The translations under genes and the position numbers were made by a program. The notes beneath the pieces are model-generated. The model had not been told where the DNA came from, did no database searches, and saw only the letters and a list, made by a program, of their open reading frames with translations. Positions 10,345 through 21,418 of a stretch of 64,000 bases of DNA are shown piece by piece (within the stretch, counting starts at the first letter, position 1; each line of letters opens with the position of its first letter). Where the stretch lies: the NCBI GenBank assembly GCA_026122225.1, contig JANEZZ010001857.1:1-64000 (forward strand), written 5' to 3'. Source of the DNA: Heloderma charlesbogerti (Eukaryota > Chordata > Lepidosauria > Squamata > Helodermatidae).

Positions 10345-10425
10345 CCTGGGAAGTCCACAAGCGGGGTGTAAAGGAGATTTCCGTCCCATGTTCCTCACCC
10401 CCTGTAGACTGCCTCTGAACAGCTA
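10345..10425 (+). repeat. R1 repeat fragment
   Basis: TGGGAAGTCCACAAGCGGGG and CCCTGTAGACTGCCTCTGAA match the internal part of the R1 copy at 122-400. Confidence 0.5.
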
Positions 10426-10682
10426 TGGATATATTTCTCCTCAATAAGAACGAGCCGCGCATGATCAGACCAAAGGCCTGCGTAATCCAACACCCTTAAT
10501 CTGAGTTACCTGGTAATCCGAAGGATTCCACTTATGGATTCATGGAGGTCACCATGCTTTGGGCAGTCTGCAGAATCCTGAGTGCAGACCTGTTGCACAA
10601 TGAACTCTTTCAGGTGGTGCAGCCGTGCATAGGCCCCACTTAGCGCACCTCCAAATGATATCCAGGAAACAGGATGTTTAAG

Positions 10683-10821
10683 GCACCCCTCCCCAACCTG
10701 ATGCATACTAGATGTTTTGGACTACAACCACCATAATCCCCATTCTTTCGCCATGCTGTCTGAGAGTGATGGGGCTGTAGTCCTACACATCTGGATGGTA
10801 CCAGATTTGGGAAGAATGGGT
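10683..10821. mobile_element. R3 fold-back element
   Basis: CCCCAACCTGATGC and ATGTTTTGGACTACAACCAC are followed by the inverted half GGGGCTGTAGTCCTACACAT then CTGGATGGTACCAGATTTGG. A SINE lies immediately to the right. Confidence 0.65.
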
Positions 10822-11069
10822 TCATTTATTGTTATTATTTTTATTTATTTATTATATTTCTATCCCACCCTTTTTCCTCCAACCAACCCAAGGCAGCGAA
10901 TGTGATCCTCCTCTCCATTTTATCTTCACAATAACCCTGTGAGGTAGGTTAGGCTGAGGGTCAGTGACTGGCCCAAAGTCACCCAGTGAGCTTCCATGGC
11001 CGGGTAGGAACTAGAACCCAAATCTCCTAAGTCCCAGTCCAACTCTCTTAACTACCACACCACACTGGG
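10822..11069 (-). mobile_element. tRNA-derived SINE, minus orientation
   Basis: On the minus strand CACACCACACTGG-type flank leads to AGTTAAGAGAGTTGGACTGG, CCATGGAAGCTCACTGGGTG, CCTAACCTACCTCACAGGG and a TTATTT-rich tail. Same family as 5421-5634 and 42198-42438. Confidence 0.75.
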
Positions 11070-11395
11070 GTATATTGCTCTTTTGGTCAAAAAGGATAAC
11101 CCAGGAAGTTTCTAAGAGAAAACTAAAGCAAGAACAACGATTACTAAAACCATTACAACAGCAGCACACTAAACAGCAATTTTAAAGACTGGGCTAAAGA
11201 GACATGTCCCAACATCTTTTTCTGAAAGCCAAGAGAAGGCCTGGGGTTGTTGCCCCCAAGTTTTAGATAAAACTGACTCTTTGGATTCTGTTTTCACATT
11301 GCCAGTGATATAGTGGAGGCAGGGCTCGCAGGGATGCAGCCCCGACACTTTTTCATTAGCAGGGGCTCTGATGTCATCTGCCACCCCCTCAGAAT

Positions 11396-11683
11396 TCCCT
11401 GTTCCCTCTGAGCTTAGCTGCGATCTTCACAGTAGCTGTGGGGGGAATGAATTTTCCAGGCAACAATATATTGTTCCATGTTGGAATGCAAAGTATTTGG
11501 GATGACTTGGTCAGGAATGGGCAATTAAGTCCTCTTCTCTTTACTAAAGACGTGCTCCTGGTGGAGATGAAAACTCCTAGACCTGGTTTGTTGATATGGA
11601 TCAACACAGCTGCCTGAAATTTTTGGACTGCCCTTGGAGACTGTCACAATGAGCTCCTGCATTCCCAAATTTATCACTACACC

Positions 11684-11718
<35 letters not shown>
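11396..11718 (+). repeat. Unclassified repeat R5, copy A
   Basis: It shares ordered blocks with 23995-24238 and, inverted, with 15335-15665: TGTTCCCTCTGAGCTTAGCT, CAACAATATATTGTTCC, GGGCAATTAAGT, CTGCTCCTGG-like and GAGATGAAAACT. Its right end AAATTTATCACTACACCAC also recurs. A (GT)n run lies at 11689-11718. No coding frame, no visible terminal inverted repeats. Confidence 0.6.
11689..11718 (+). repeat. (GT)n microsatellite
   Basis: About 14 uninterrupted GT units. Confidence 0.9.
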
Positions 11719-12289
11719 TTCAATCCAGCTGGGTGTGTGGACATTTCTGTTGGAGGGGGGAGATAAACTGACGGAGCTTAGGGAGGGCTAAGGGGTAATG
11801 TTGGGTGCTAAGGGAGTGTGCAAGGGGGCTGTTTAAATGAGAAGGAATCTGTCCGTGAGGGCTGAGTGGAGAAGGTGAAGCTTCCATAGAGTATTGTATT
11901 TTGAAAACCTAAAATGCTTGTGAGTGAGTGAAAAAGATTTTAACACTCCTGCATTTTTTCTCAGACGTCCAATTGAAATACCCCTGCCTTACTCTCAGTT
12001 GCACTGTTTTTGGATCCCAGCTGAAGGCTATATACCTTACAAGGTTGTATAATCTTAGAAGGGGGTGTGGCTGTGAGGGGGCTTGGCTGTCGCGAAGGGA
12101 CCCTGTACTTCTGAATTTGCCACTACACTACTGTGCATTTCTGATGTTAAGTCCGAGTATGAATTACTAGGTTGTTTAGATCTTAGTATATTTTTATTAA
12201 TATGAGGTGTTTTGGACCATCTTCTTATTTTGCACAACGATCTATTTAGACTCTATTATCCTGGCAGGCCTTTCCTTTTTAGAACTCTT

Positions 12290-12419
12290 GTTCCTTTTGC
12301 TGACTTTGGTATACTGTTTTTAAGCTGTGTTGTTTTATTGTTGGATTTTTTAAAATGTTTTTAGTTCAAAGTTGTTTTTAGATATATGTTGCTTGCATAG
12401 ATTGTCCATATGCTTTTAT
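12290..12419 (+). mobile_element. LINE 3' UTR (CR1/L2 type), left part, split by a LINE insertion
   Basis: T-rich 3' UTR text (TGGTATACTGTTTTTAAGC, TTTTAGTTCAAAGTTG) continues after the insertion at 14066 with TTTGTAAACCACCCAGAG. The inserted LINE is flanked by TGCTTTTAT on both sides (12411-12419 and 14057-14065). Confidence 0.55.
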
Positions 12420-14056
12420 AAACTATCGAGGCATCTCCCTTCTAGCTACGGCAGGCAAAATCCTGCAAGGATCCTTGCAAACCGCCTTCTACCTATCTCA
12501 GAAGACATCCTCTCTGAATCCCAAAATGGCTTCCGCCCTTCCAGGGGGACAGTGGATATGATCTTCACCACACGACAGCTCCAAGAAAAATGCGGGGAGC
12601 AAAACCAACCCCTGTACATGGCGTTCATTGATCTGACTAAGGCCTTCGACACTGTAAATCGTGCTGCTCTCTGGACCATCCTTCTGAAAACTGGATGCCC
12701 TAATAAATTTGTGAACATCTTGCGGCTCCTCCATGATGGCAACAATCTTGGATAACAACAGCTCTCAAAGTGATCTATTCAAAGTGGGATCAGGGTTAAA
12801 CAGGGATGCGTCATTGCTCCAACCTTATTCGCTATCTTCATCGCTATGATTCTACACCTTGTTGAAGGGAAACTTCCCACTGGTGTAGAAATCATATATC
12901 GAACAGATGGAAAACTTCTTAATCTCAGTAGGCTGAAAGCAAAAAGTAAAGTAATTACATCCTCTGTCATAGAACTTCAATATGCTGATGATAATGTAAT
13001 CTGCGCACATTCAGAGGAAAATCTCCAAACTATCCTGAACATCTTCGCAGAAGCATATGAAAAGCACAGCCTCTCGCTTAACATAAAAAAACCCAAACTG
13101 CTTTACCAGCAAGCACAAACCAATCCCTCTGTAGCGCCATCAATCCAGCTTAACAGTGTGATGCTGGAAAATGTCAATCACTTTTCTTATCTTGGCAGCC
13201 ATCTCTCCACAAAAGCTGACATCGACGCTGAAATTCAGCATCGCCTGAGCTCCGCAACTGTAGCATTCTCCCGAATGAAGCGTAGAGTGTTCGAGGATCG
13301 GGACATTCACAGGGAGACCAAAATGCTTGTTTACAAAGCCGTTGTACTACCAACCTTACTGTATGCCTGCAAAACAAGGACCATCTATAAATGCCACTCC
13401 CAGCTTCTCGAAAAATTCCACCAACACTGCCTCCGAAAAATTCTGCAAATTACTTGGGAAGACAGACGGACTAATGTGAGCGTACTGGAAGAAGCAAAGA
13501 CCACCAGCGTTGAAACAATGATTCTCCAACATCAACTTTGCTGGACTGGCCATGTTGTTCGAATGCCTGATTATCGTCTTCCAAAGCAGTTACTCTAGTC
13601 CCAACTTATGAATGGAAAACGGAATATTGGCGGACAGCAAAAGAGATGTAAAGATGTTCTTAAGGCTAATCTAAAAAAATGTGACATAAGCATTGAGAAC
13701 TGGGAAGCTCTAACTCATGAGCGTTCCAACTGGAGGTCAGCCTACATTAAAGGCGCTATGGACTTTGAAGAAGCACGAGTACAGAGGGAAAGGGAGAAAC
13801 GAGCTCAGCAGAAGGCACGTCAAGCAGACCCTCACCGTGACCGTCTTCCACCTGGAAAACCTATGTCCTCAGTGTGGGAGGCTGCGTAGATCCAGAATCG
13901 GCCTTTACAGCCACCTGCAGACCCACTGCTAGAGATTAATGAGTTGATTGACCTGTCTTCTATTCATCTGTCTACTCATTTTAAAGAGTTATCTATATGG
14001 ACTCTGCCTTTGGAAGACAAATCTTACTCAGTCACGAGTGATCGCCATGATGATGA
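12420..14056 (+). mobile_element. 5'-truncated non-LTR retrotransposon (LINE) with C2H2-like finger end, 9-bp target-site duplication
   Basis: The element starts inside the reverse-transcriptase domain. Visible motifs are FRPSRGTVDMIF (about 12530), FIDLTKAFDTVNR (about 12626), a decayed region near 12740-12840, QYADD (about 12977-12991, the catalytic box), FSYLGSHLS, then a C-terminal part with HQLCWTGHVVRMPDYRLPK. The last coding segment (13860-13932) encodes a CxxC...HxxxH finger (CPQCGRLRRSRIGLYSHLQ). At least three frame breaks make it inactive. The 3' end is GATGATGATG. The protein is clearly not BovB; I could not place it firmly in a LINE clade. TGCTTTTAT flanks both ends. Confidence 0.8.
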
Positions 14057-14168
14057 TGCTTTTATGTAAATGGTTTTCAAACTTTGTATACTGTATTTTA
14101 ATGTTTTCACTTTTGTAAACCACCCAGAGAGCTTTGGCTGTGGAGCAGTATAGAAATGTAATTAATTA
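14057..14168 (+). mobile_element. LINE 3' end (CR1/L2 type), right part
   Basis: TTTTGTAAACCACCCAGAGA, GCTTTGGCTGTGGAGCAGTA and TAGAAATGTAATTAATTAAT make up the common squamate L2/CR1-type terminus with a (CAAA) tail. Confidence 0.65.
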
Positions 14169-14169
14169 A

Positions 14170-15330
14170 TAAACAAACAAACTTATTTAAATTGTGTTGA
14201 CATGCCCTGTAGCTGTTACTGAAATAGTGAAATGATGCGATATTACGCAAATGTTTCTGATGATGTTGTGAGCCGCTGTATGGTTTACAGTAGAAAAGTG
14301 GCAGATAAATAAACCAATGGTGACGATTCACTTCCTAGGTGGAAAAGCAAACAAACTAAGGTTGGATTCAGAAAGCTGAAATCCAAGGGTGCTACCTAAG
14401 AGTCACAAAGATGCAAGGAACCACAGGACTCTCTAACCCACCCCTCTACCTGCTGTAGAGCCCTCTGCAAGTGTCAACGGGTTGGATCATAGGATGCTGA
14501 CAAGAGAGACAGCTGATGAACTGCACCAAAAAATGCACATGGGGGACGGGCAGCTACTGACGACTTGAGCAAATTAGTCGTGCCGTGCTTCAAAGGGAAA
14601 GGCACCCCCCACACTTACCGCTGCCTGGAATCCCAGCCAGGCTAACTGCCCAACGTGACCTGGGGAATAATTCCCTTCCTCGTTCCAAGCAAAAACCATC
14701 TGCTGAAGTCACCCCAAACCCTGCGAGGAAATGTTATTGGGGCTCAACTGCCCAACAGCCTTGCTCTCTGGCTGAAAATGCAAAGAAAGTGATTTAAGAC
14801 AGTAAGGGGAAAGAACCCCCAAAGCTCAAGATTAATAGATGGGGGTGGGGGAGGGAGGAAAGGGGAATTTCTGGTCCTAATGGATGCACCAAAACCAGGG
14901 CCCCTTGGTCCAGCTGGCATGCAAAATCTCACCTCTGCCCTCTTGTTCCCACTTCTCATTTGGCACTCATCTTCTATCTTGCCTCTGGTCTGTCTATTTA
15001 TCACACTGAAAATCCACCCATCCGTTTTCAGTCATTTTGTAACACCAGGAATACAATATAAGTATTAGAAACCTCTTCCCACCCACCCCCTACTTCCAAA
15101 TAGCTTTGTCCCACCTAAACGGGATGATGTATCCATCCCCCTCATCTCCCCCGCCCACAAAAAAAACAAGTCAATTTCATTTTGATTTTGGTTCTGGTTC
15201 CTCTTCTATTACTCATATTGCTATGACTAATTAAAAAATCTTAGTAAGCTACTGATGGGAGGGAAAAACGTGGCTGAGAAGAGATTTGAACCCAAGCCCA
15301 AACCGATTCATCTCCACTGGACCACAACCC
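14170..15330. other. No recognisable feature
   Basis: No protein-like conserved peptide or known repeat was recognised. A 36-bp stretch at 15285-15320 looks like a SINE-head remnant (GATTTGAACCCAAGCCC). Confidence 0.4.
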
Positions 15331-15334
15331 CTAT

Positions 15335-15665
15335 CTGACAGAGACAGACAAAGACAGAGAGACACCCACACCCACACAGTGGTGTAATAGTAAATTTGGA
15401 AGTGCAGGCACTCATCGTGACTGTCCCCATAGCCACCCCTCCCCCCCAATCCAAACATTCAAGCAGCTGGGTCGATCAGCTCTAGAAGAATTCATTTCCA
15501 TCAGGAGCAGGTCTTATGTAAAGTGAATGGATCTTAATTGCCCATTCAAGACCAACTGGCCCGAAAATACTTTACATTACAAGGGGGAACAATCTATTGT
15601 TGCTGGCACAATTCATTTCCCTCCAGGCTTCCTGAGAATTACAGCTGAGCTGAGAGGGAACAAGG
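15335..15665 (-). repeat. Unclassified repeat R5, copy C (inverted)
   Basis: Its reverse complement has the same ordered blocks as 11396-11718: TGTTCCCTCTCAGCTCAGCT, CAACAATAGATTGTTCC, GGGCAATTAAGATCC, GACCTGCTCCTGATGG and the end phrase CCAAATTTACTATTACACCA. It is the most diverged of the three copies. Confidence 0.6.
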
Positions 15666-15669
15666 AAGT

Positions 15670-16195
15670 CTGGTGGGGGTGGCAGACCAACATATAAAGA
15701 CGCGCCAGCCCTGCCACGCATAGAGCGAGAGCTATAGCTACATCTGTTGTGAACATTGCACTGGCTTTCTACCCATCACTGGCCCTCACACCAGCAGCAA
15801 GTGATGCACTGTTCGTTATTTTATCTTTCTGACGTTATTTTTACCTTTCTAAATCTGCCCTTGTCTCTCCTTCTCTCACTCTCTCTGTCTTTCTCTTTCC
15901 TTCTCCTTTCTCCCGCCACAAAGGATGGCTGTATGACCCCATCTTAGATCAGATCCACGACCCCACCGTTTGAAGACCTGTGGGGGGGTTACAGAGGAGA
16001 CTGGAGAGGCGAACAACATTATTTAAAAAAAGACGTGATAGAGCCCAACGGATGGTTAAAAAATGGAGACCAAACTTTTTTTACCCCAAGATGGAAAGCC
16101 TGTGACCCCCACACTCTGATATCCAACCCCTGCCCCCCAGGGCCTGGTACACACAAACACGAGACAAACCAGTTGGCTTGTACAAAAACACGTCG
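15670..16195. other. Intergenic, no recognised feature
   Basis: A pyrimidine-rich patch lies at 15865-15915. Nothing else is supported. Confidence 0.45.
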
Positions 16196-16203
16196 CCAGT
16201 TTT

Positions 16204-17312
16204 TTATTGTCTCTTTTAAAAACCACTTAAAAATGATAATCTCTCAGTGGGTAGATGGGGAATTAAAAATATAACTACCATCTCCGTTTTGCTCGCCTGA
16301 TGCTATGTTGGCTGTTCTTCGCCTGCCTCCCTGCACTGCCCAGGTAAGCTCTTCCAAGGGGGTGTTGCACAAAGCAGGGCAGTCGCTTTGCAAAGCTGGC
16401 CAGGAGGAGGGCTCGGGGGGGTGTGCTCGTTCCTGTGTGTTGATAGGTAGGTTGGCGGTAGTGGGGACAGTGGCACGACTTTCTGGCCAGCATTGCATGT
16501 AGAAAGGGCAAGGAGGTGCACAGAAATCTGAGGCCCCCCCGCCCCCCAGAGGTGGGCGTGGGACAGGAAGGAGTGTTTGAGGCTTGAGCACAGTTAACTG
16601 GAATGCTCTCCACAAGGAGGAAAAGACAGCAAGGATCATCACCCCTTTTGTTTGGAAGGGGGTGGCGGGGGGAAACCTGACAGGTTTGAAAATGGTAATC
16701 GCGTGCTGCGGAGAGAAACTGGGATGCCAGGAAGAGACGGGCCTGGCAGAGCAGCCCCCCCACCCCTGAAGACAAGCCCCCTCCCCACGTTTCACCCCTC
16801 CCAACCCTGCTCCGGGCTCTCCCTCGCCAGAAGCACCAATGGAGCAGCATGCCGGGTTGACACCATTTATTTACAGTCAGGAGAGGAGTGGGAGAGGCAA
16901 ATACAGTCTCTCTCTGGCCTGCCCCCCATCACTTCTCATGGCTGCTTCCCTGGCTCAGGTGACCCGTGTTTGTTGAGAACTCCTGGGTGGACAGTCATGA
17001 CTAATCGCCTTTCTTCCCCCCTGCCGCCAGGGGAAAGCGGCCAGGGGGTGGGGGGGAGCCTGGGCAGGGGAGCGTGGCAGGCATATGCGAAGAAGGCACA
17101 GAGGCCGGGGTGGCACTGCTGCCAGGGGAAAGGACTGTCCGAGCAGCCGAGTCCTGCCAGCGCGTCCCTGGAGAACACTGTCCTTGCTGTCGATGGCATC
17201 TGTCCAGCTGCTCCGGTCCGGTCCCTCGGGGGCGCCCTGGGAGCCGCCAGCGACGAGGCAAATCAGCGGCGGGAGGGCACATGGCGCTGCTGGGGCGCCC
17301 CTGCCGCCCCCC
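16204..17312 (-). other. INTS3: INTS3 3' UTR (extent inferred)
   Basis: The sequence after the INTS3 stop codon is presumed 3' UTR. AATAAA on the minus strand occurs at 16866-16871 and again at 16204-16209, giving UTRs of about 0.45 or 1.1 kb. The stretch is G+C-rich with no repeats recognised, as expected for an exon. Which signal is used cannot be told from sequence. Confidence 0.5.
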
Positions 17313-17390
17313 TCAGTCACTGTCTGAGCCAACAGCTGAGGAACCTTTCCGCTTCCGCTTCGTTGGTTTGGGTTTGGTATCTTCCTCCTC
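17313..17390 (-). CDS. INTS3: INTS3 terminal coding exon
   Basis: The exon begins after CTCCTAG and encodes EEEDTKPKPTKRKRKG followed by SSAVGSDSD and a TGA at 17313-17315. The basic run KPTKRKRK looks like a nuclear-localisation signal at the extreme C terminus, followed by an acidic/serine tail as in other vertebrates. Confidence 0.95.
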   Translation of the reverse strand, partial: EEEDTKPKPTKRKRKGSSAVGSDSD

Positions 17391-17654
17391 CTAGGAGCGA
17401 AGAAAAATGTTTTATGCAAACAGGTGTGAAAGAGATGAGGGGGATTCCCTCTCTGGATGAAAAAAAAGATGGAGGGGAAGAATGAGAGATCAAGGATGGC
17501 CAGTTGAGGGCTGGATTTTCTTTTCTGGCTCCTGAAGAGCCTCCTTCCAGAATCATGAGGTCCCTTGGCACTGAGGATGATGAGAGTTGTAGTGAAAGAG
17601 ATCTGAGGACATCAGTTCGGGGAATGCTGCTGTAGGATAAAGCTTCATGCTCGA

Positions 17655-17768
17655 AAACAGGGGTGCGGAACCCCTTTCAGCCCGAGGGCCAAATTCCATT
17701 CCAGAGAAGCTCTCGGGAGCCACATTCCACTGGTGGGCGGGACTGAAGGCAAAAGGGGTGGGGCCTCC
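17655..17768 (+). repeat. Dispersed repeat R2
   Basis: AGCCCGAGGGCCAAATTCCA, AGAGAAGCTCTCGGGAGCCA and GGCAAAAGGGGTGGGG occur in order. Related copies lie at 20495 and 25286. It is in the INTS3 intron just downstream of the 17861-18017 exon. Class unknown. Confidence 0.6.
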
Positions 17769-17860
17769 CCCGCAAACACCCTCCCCCCGCTTCCCCGCCT
17801 TTGCTGGGGAGCCCCTTCGGAAGGCCGCAAGCCCCGCAAAGGCCCCGCCCCACGACTCAC

Positions 17861-18017
17861 TGAGGCGCTGCTGGAGGCTGACTCCTCCTCGTTGTTGGCT
17901 GGCTGGGCTGCGTTCTTGCGGCTGCGGGGGCTGGAGATGGTGGCTTTCCGACGGCTCTTGGGGGGCTTGCTGGAGGAATCTTCATACTCCTCGGCCAGGG
18001 AGAAGAGGTCGCTGAAC
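17861..18017 (-). CDS. INTS3: INTS3 exon (penultimate)
   Basis: 157 bp. It completes a lysine codon from the upstream exon, then encodes FSDLFSLAEEYEDSSSKPPK and a basic, serine-rich low-complexity segment (SRRKATISSPRSRKN, then EEESASSSAS). Donor GTGAGT. This is the disordered C-terminal region of the protein. Confidence 0.95.
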
Positions 18018-18480
18018 CTTGGGGGAAGGGTTCAGCATCAGAGATGCTCTGTGCCAGTTCCAGGGTTGCGGGCGGGGGGCAGGGCTGGGGCAAGATCATC
18101 CCCCCCTGCCGCCCTCGTTGGCCTCTCCCTCTCTGGGCCTCCTCCACACCAACGCCCAGGGGGAGAGGACAAGAAGGGAGGAGATGGCCGCTCCTCCTTG
18201 CTCCTCCCACTGCCTGCTCTGAGAGGCCAGGTGAACTGGCAGGGGCAGGGGCAGGGGCAGGAACCCCCAGGAGCAGGCAGCAGGGGTCGCCAACGCGGAG
18301 AGGACCTTGATGGGGGTTCATGACACTGCCCGGCTGAAAGCCTGCTCTGCTTCGAGTGTTCCTTGGCTGAGACCGTGCTTGCGGTCCCCCCGGTGCCCTC
18401 CTGCCCCCATGGCTTTACGCCCAGCCCCAAAGAGCGCTGGATTCCCCGATCCACGAATGCACAGAGAGCCCTGCACTTAC

Positions 18481-18553
18481 TTCATCTTGTGGGCTTCATC
18501 ACAGCTGGCCTGGACGTGCTGCAGGGCCTGAAGGATCGGGGTTTGGCTGAAAA
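18481..18553 (-). CDS. INTS3: INTS3 exon
   Basis: 73 bp, acceptor CTGGCAG, donor GTAAGT. It encodes FSQTPILQALQHVQASCDEA then HKM, preceded by the two bases that finish a phenylalanine and ending with AA of the next lysine codon. Confidence 0.95.
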
Positions 18554-18656
18554 CTGCCAGGGAAGCAAAAGGAAGTGACAGGAAGAGGGGAATGAAGCCA
18601 GAGGGAGCCCCTCAACACCACCCCTGCCAACTCCAGCTAAGCCAATCCCTTAACTC

Positions 18657-18800
18657 AGCAGCGGGGAACCCGTGCCCCCCCTCAAATTCTGTTGGACTGC
18701 AATTCCCATGAGCCTCAGCCACCATGACCAACGGTCCAGGACTATGTGAGCTGGAGTCCAACAATATCTGGAGGGCTGAAGGTTCCACACTGCCACCTCC
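18657..18800. mobile_element. R3 fold-back element in INTS3 intron
   Basis: TGTTGGACTGCAATTCCCAT and its inverted half GGAGTCCAACAATATCTGGA surround CACCATGACCAACGGTCC. Typical R3 layout. Confidence 0.6.
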
Positions 18801-18954
18801 TCAACTGCTGAAAAACGGGAGGATGCCTGGAATGCGTCACCTCAAGGGCGCCCAACGCAGCACCCGCAGGGACCTTTAATGGCACCCACAAAGCTCTCCC
18901 CTCCCTGCCCCCTCAAAAAACACTGTCTTAAGAAAAACCGTGGAAAATGTTAGG

Positions 18955-19158
18955 GCAGTCTCCTTTCTCCCCCTCCCAGCCTCGGTCTTTCTCTCCCCTC
19001 TTCCCCTTTGCCTTGCTGTTTCCCCCCTCCCAGCCTTTGCCTCTCTATTCCCCCTCCTCTTTAGCTCACTGTTTCTCCCCCTCCTGGCCTCTAGCCTTGC
19101 TCTTTCTCTACCCCTTTGCCTTGCTATTTCTCCCCCCCCAATCCCTCTTTAGCTCACT
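18955..19158 (+). repeat. Polypyrimidine minisatellite (about 60-bp units) in INTS3 intron
   Basis: Units resembling TTTCTCCCCCTCCCAGCCTC, ...TTTGCCTTGCT and ...CTTTAGCTCAC repeat three to four times with drift. The transcribed (minus) strand product is purine-rich. It lies between the 19699 and 18481 exons. Confidence 0.65.
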
Positions 19159-19196
19159 TTTGACTAGCCAGGCCCCCATGGCAGCCATTATGCGAC

Positions 19197-19362
19197 TAAG
19201 AACATGAAAACATCAGCAGAGCCTTGCTGGATCAGGCCAAGGGTCCACCTAGTCCAGCATTCTGTTCACACAGTGGCTAACCAGCTGCCCACAGGAAACC
19301 CACAAGCAGGACAGGAGTGCAACAGCACCTTCCCGCCCACGTTCCCAAGCAACTAGTGGATA
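19197..19362 (+). repeat. R1 repeat
   Basis: TAAGAACATGAAAAC, CCTTGCTGGATCAGGCCAAG, CACACAGTGGCTAACCAGCT and CACAAGCAGGACAGGAGTGC occur in the canonical R1 order. Confidence 0.7.
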
Positions 19363-19698
19363 CAGCATAAGACACGTCTGGTCTGATACAGCATAAGTCA
19401 CGTTGTGCACAGGCTGTGAGGACGAGCTCTGGCTCAGTTGCAAAGTGCACCATTTGCCCACAGAATGTCTCAGGTTCCGTCTGTGACACCTCCAGTTTCA
19501 AAGGACTGGAGAGCTGACATCCCTTGGAGTTGACAATTCTGGGCCAGACAGAGCAATGGCCCAGCTTGGTTTCTAAGGCAGCAGCGTCAAGTTCTTGTAA
19601 TATCTGCACCCTACAAGCCCATATAGTGAAATGCGTTTCTGGAAAAAGAGAGGCACAGGGGCATGCACGCAGGGCATACGGAAGGGGTGGACACGTAC

Positions 19699-19799
19699 AG
19701 TTCTGTTTGGTGTTGGTGAGGTTGAGGCGCAAGTTATCCAGGTGTTCCAGGATCTGTTCCAAGGTCAGCTGGGCAAGTTTGCTGCTGGAACTGCGTAGG
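19699..19799 (-). CDS. INTS3: INTS3 exon
   Basis: 101 bp, acceptor TGCTTTCAG, donor GTACGT. It encodes LRSSSSKLAQLTLEQILEHL then DNLRLNLTNTKQN; the first base finishes a serine and the last base opens a phenylalanine codon. The peptide matches the human protein residue for residue as I recall it. Confidence 0.96.
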
Positions 19800-20009
19800 C
19801 TGAAAGCAAAAGAGAGAGAGAGGGAGCACACAGGGAGCATTAATAGAAGGGCTCCTCAGTATTTTAAAATTCCACGTGGAATACAATGCCCGAGGGCAGA
19901 ACTTGGAACCCTGAGAATCTTTGCTTGCTTTTTCCCTTTGTGATTAAAGAAAAAAAAAGCATCTAGTCCTCATGAAGGTATAAGCTTTGAAGTTATGCAA
20001 CCATTGCAA

Positions 20010-20490
20010 AAAAGGCCCGGGACAGAGATGCAACACTGGTTTATCTGTGATTACCTGTCGTCTCTCTGCTACCTGCAGGGCACTGCTGGCTAAGAATAAA
20101 AAACAGGGTCAAACAAGACCAAGGGCCAAAAAACATGTTGCGACAGAGATGGGGCAGCTGCTGAAAAGAGCCTCTCTGAATTTCCATCCCCCTGCCACCC
20201 ATAACCAGTGGGGCAGAGCGCAGAGACAGGAAAACGTTCAGGATGCATTGTAATGCACCACAAAAATAAAGCATGCATATTAAGCCCTTCCTGGGCAAAA
20301 CATGCCAATTTGAATTTAAAGGTCTTCTGAAGACAAGCTAAGTTCTGTGGTACATCCTAACTCACAATTTAAGATGGGTTTTTTGTGGGGAGAAGGGCTG
20401 TATGTCAGCACATCATGGAGATGTGCCTCGGTTCTTCGCCTCACCCAGGACTGGAGTGATCAAGAGATCCTTCAAGGCAGGGTGGGTGGG
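20010..20490. other. INTS3 intron, no recognised feature
   Basis: Nothing coding or repetitive was recognised, apart from a (GGGT)5 tract at 20480-20500 with potential to form a G-quadruplex on the plus strand. Confidence 0.45.
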
Positions 20491-20500
20491 TGGGTGGGTG
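20480..20500 (+). repeat. (GGGT)5 tract
   Basis: Five consecutive GGGT units, enough G-runs for a quadruplex on the non-template strand of INTS3. Confidence 0.8.
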
Positions 20501-20514
20501 GATCCTCTTGCAGC

Positions 20515-20630
20515 CTGACAGCCAAATTCCATTTCAGAGAAGCCGGGCGGGGGGGGGGATTCCAGAGGTGGGTGAGGCCAAAGACCAAAAGGGGCAGGGC
20601 CAAAATAGCAGCACATTTTAGCTGAATGCT
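20515..20630 (+). repeat. R2 repeat
   Basis: GACAGCCAAATTCCATTTCA, GATTCCAGAGGTGGGTGAGG and GACCAAAAGGGGCAGGGCCA parallel the R2 copy at 17655. Confidence 0.6.
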
Positions 20631-20634
20631 CTTC

Positions 20635-21300
20635 TGCCAGTAACGAAGACACAGGAGAAGCATGTCAACCTTTTAGAATGGGGAAAAATGAATGGCAGGA
20701 AACCACCCAACATTTGGCATTCGGGGGAGAGGGGAATCCTGGAGAGATGGGTCAGGTCTCTGGGCTGAGATTCTGTACCGCTGCTCCAAAGACTCTGCTC
20801 CTCGCTCCAAGCCAGCAGACTCCTACGGGGCTTCTGCTTTCAAGGATGCAGCCCCGGCGAACCTTAAGGCAGGCCGACACTGCACCAAGCCTAAACTGGT
20901 TTAAACTGTAAAACGATCTATGCTGTAAGAAATACCTTGTGACTAAAAAAGCCATGCTGGGGCCCTGGAAGCTTCCCCTCAGTTCTTCGCATCTGCATCC
21001 AAAAAATCTGTTTTCTCCAGGCTGCAATAAAGCCTCTCTCTGGCTGAGCCCCTGCCCCATCTCAGTTGCGCTCATCTAATCAGGCCTCCGTTTCTTATTC
21101 TAAGAAGGACTTCTAAGAGCATCTAAGATGCTCTAAGAAGCAAGGACTGTCACTGCTAGAAGCAGGGCCTGGATAGGGACTGCCCCAAGGCCGCGGTGCC
21201 ATTTCCTTCCGCCCTCTGATGCGGCTCCGCCTCTTTCCTTGTTTTTAAAAAAAGGCTGCAGAAGGCACAACTCTGCCAGTTGGCTTTCGGCTATCCAGGC
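20635..21300. other. INTS3 intron, no recognised feature
   Basis: Short unsupported frames only. Confidence 0.45.
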
Positions 21301-21306
21301 TAGGCT

Positions 21307-21418
21307 TCACAGCAGCTTTCCCCAACCTGGTGCCATCCAGCTGGCTGGGGGATACTGGGAGTTGTAGTCCAATACATCAGGCAGGCACTGGGTTGGGGAA
21401 AGCTGCTCTAGAATCCAG
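21307..21418. mobile_element. R3 fold-back element
   Basis: CTTTCCCCAACCTGGTGCCA at the left and TGGGTTGGGGAAAGCTGC at the right are inverted. GGGAGTTGTAGTCCAATACA lies between. Confidence 0.7.

Noticed and set aside
16244..16850. Minus-strand frames of 186 and 191 codons downstream of INTS3
   Set aside because: They lie in the probable INTS3 3' UTR after the true stop and have no family resemblance.
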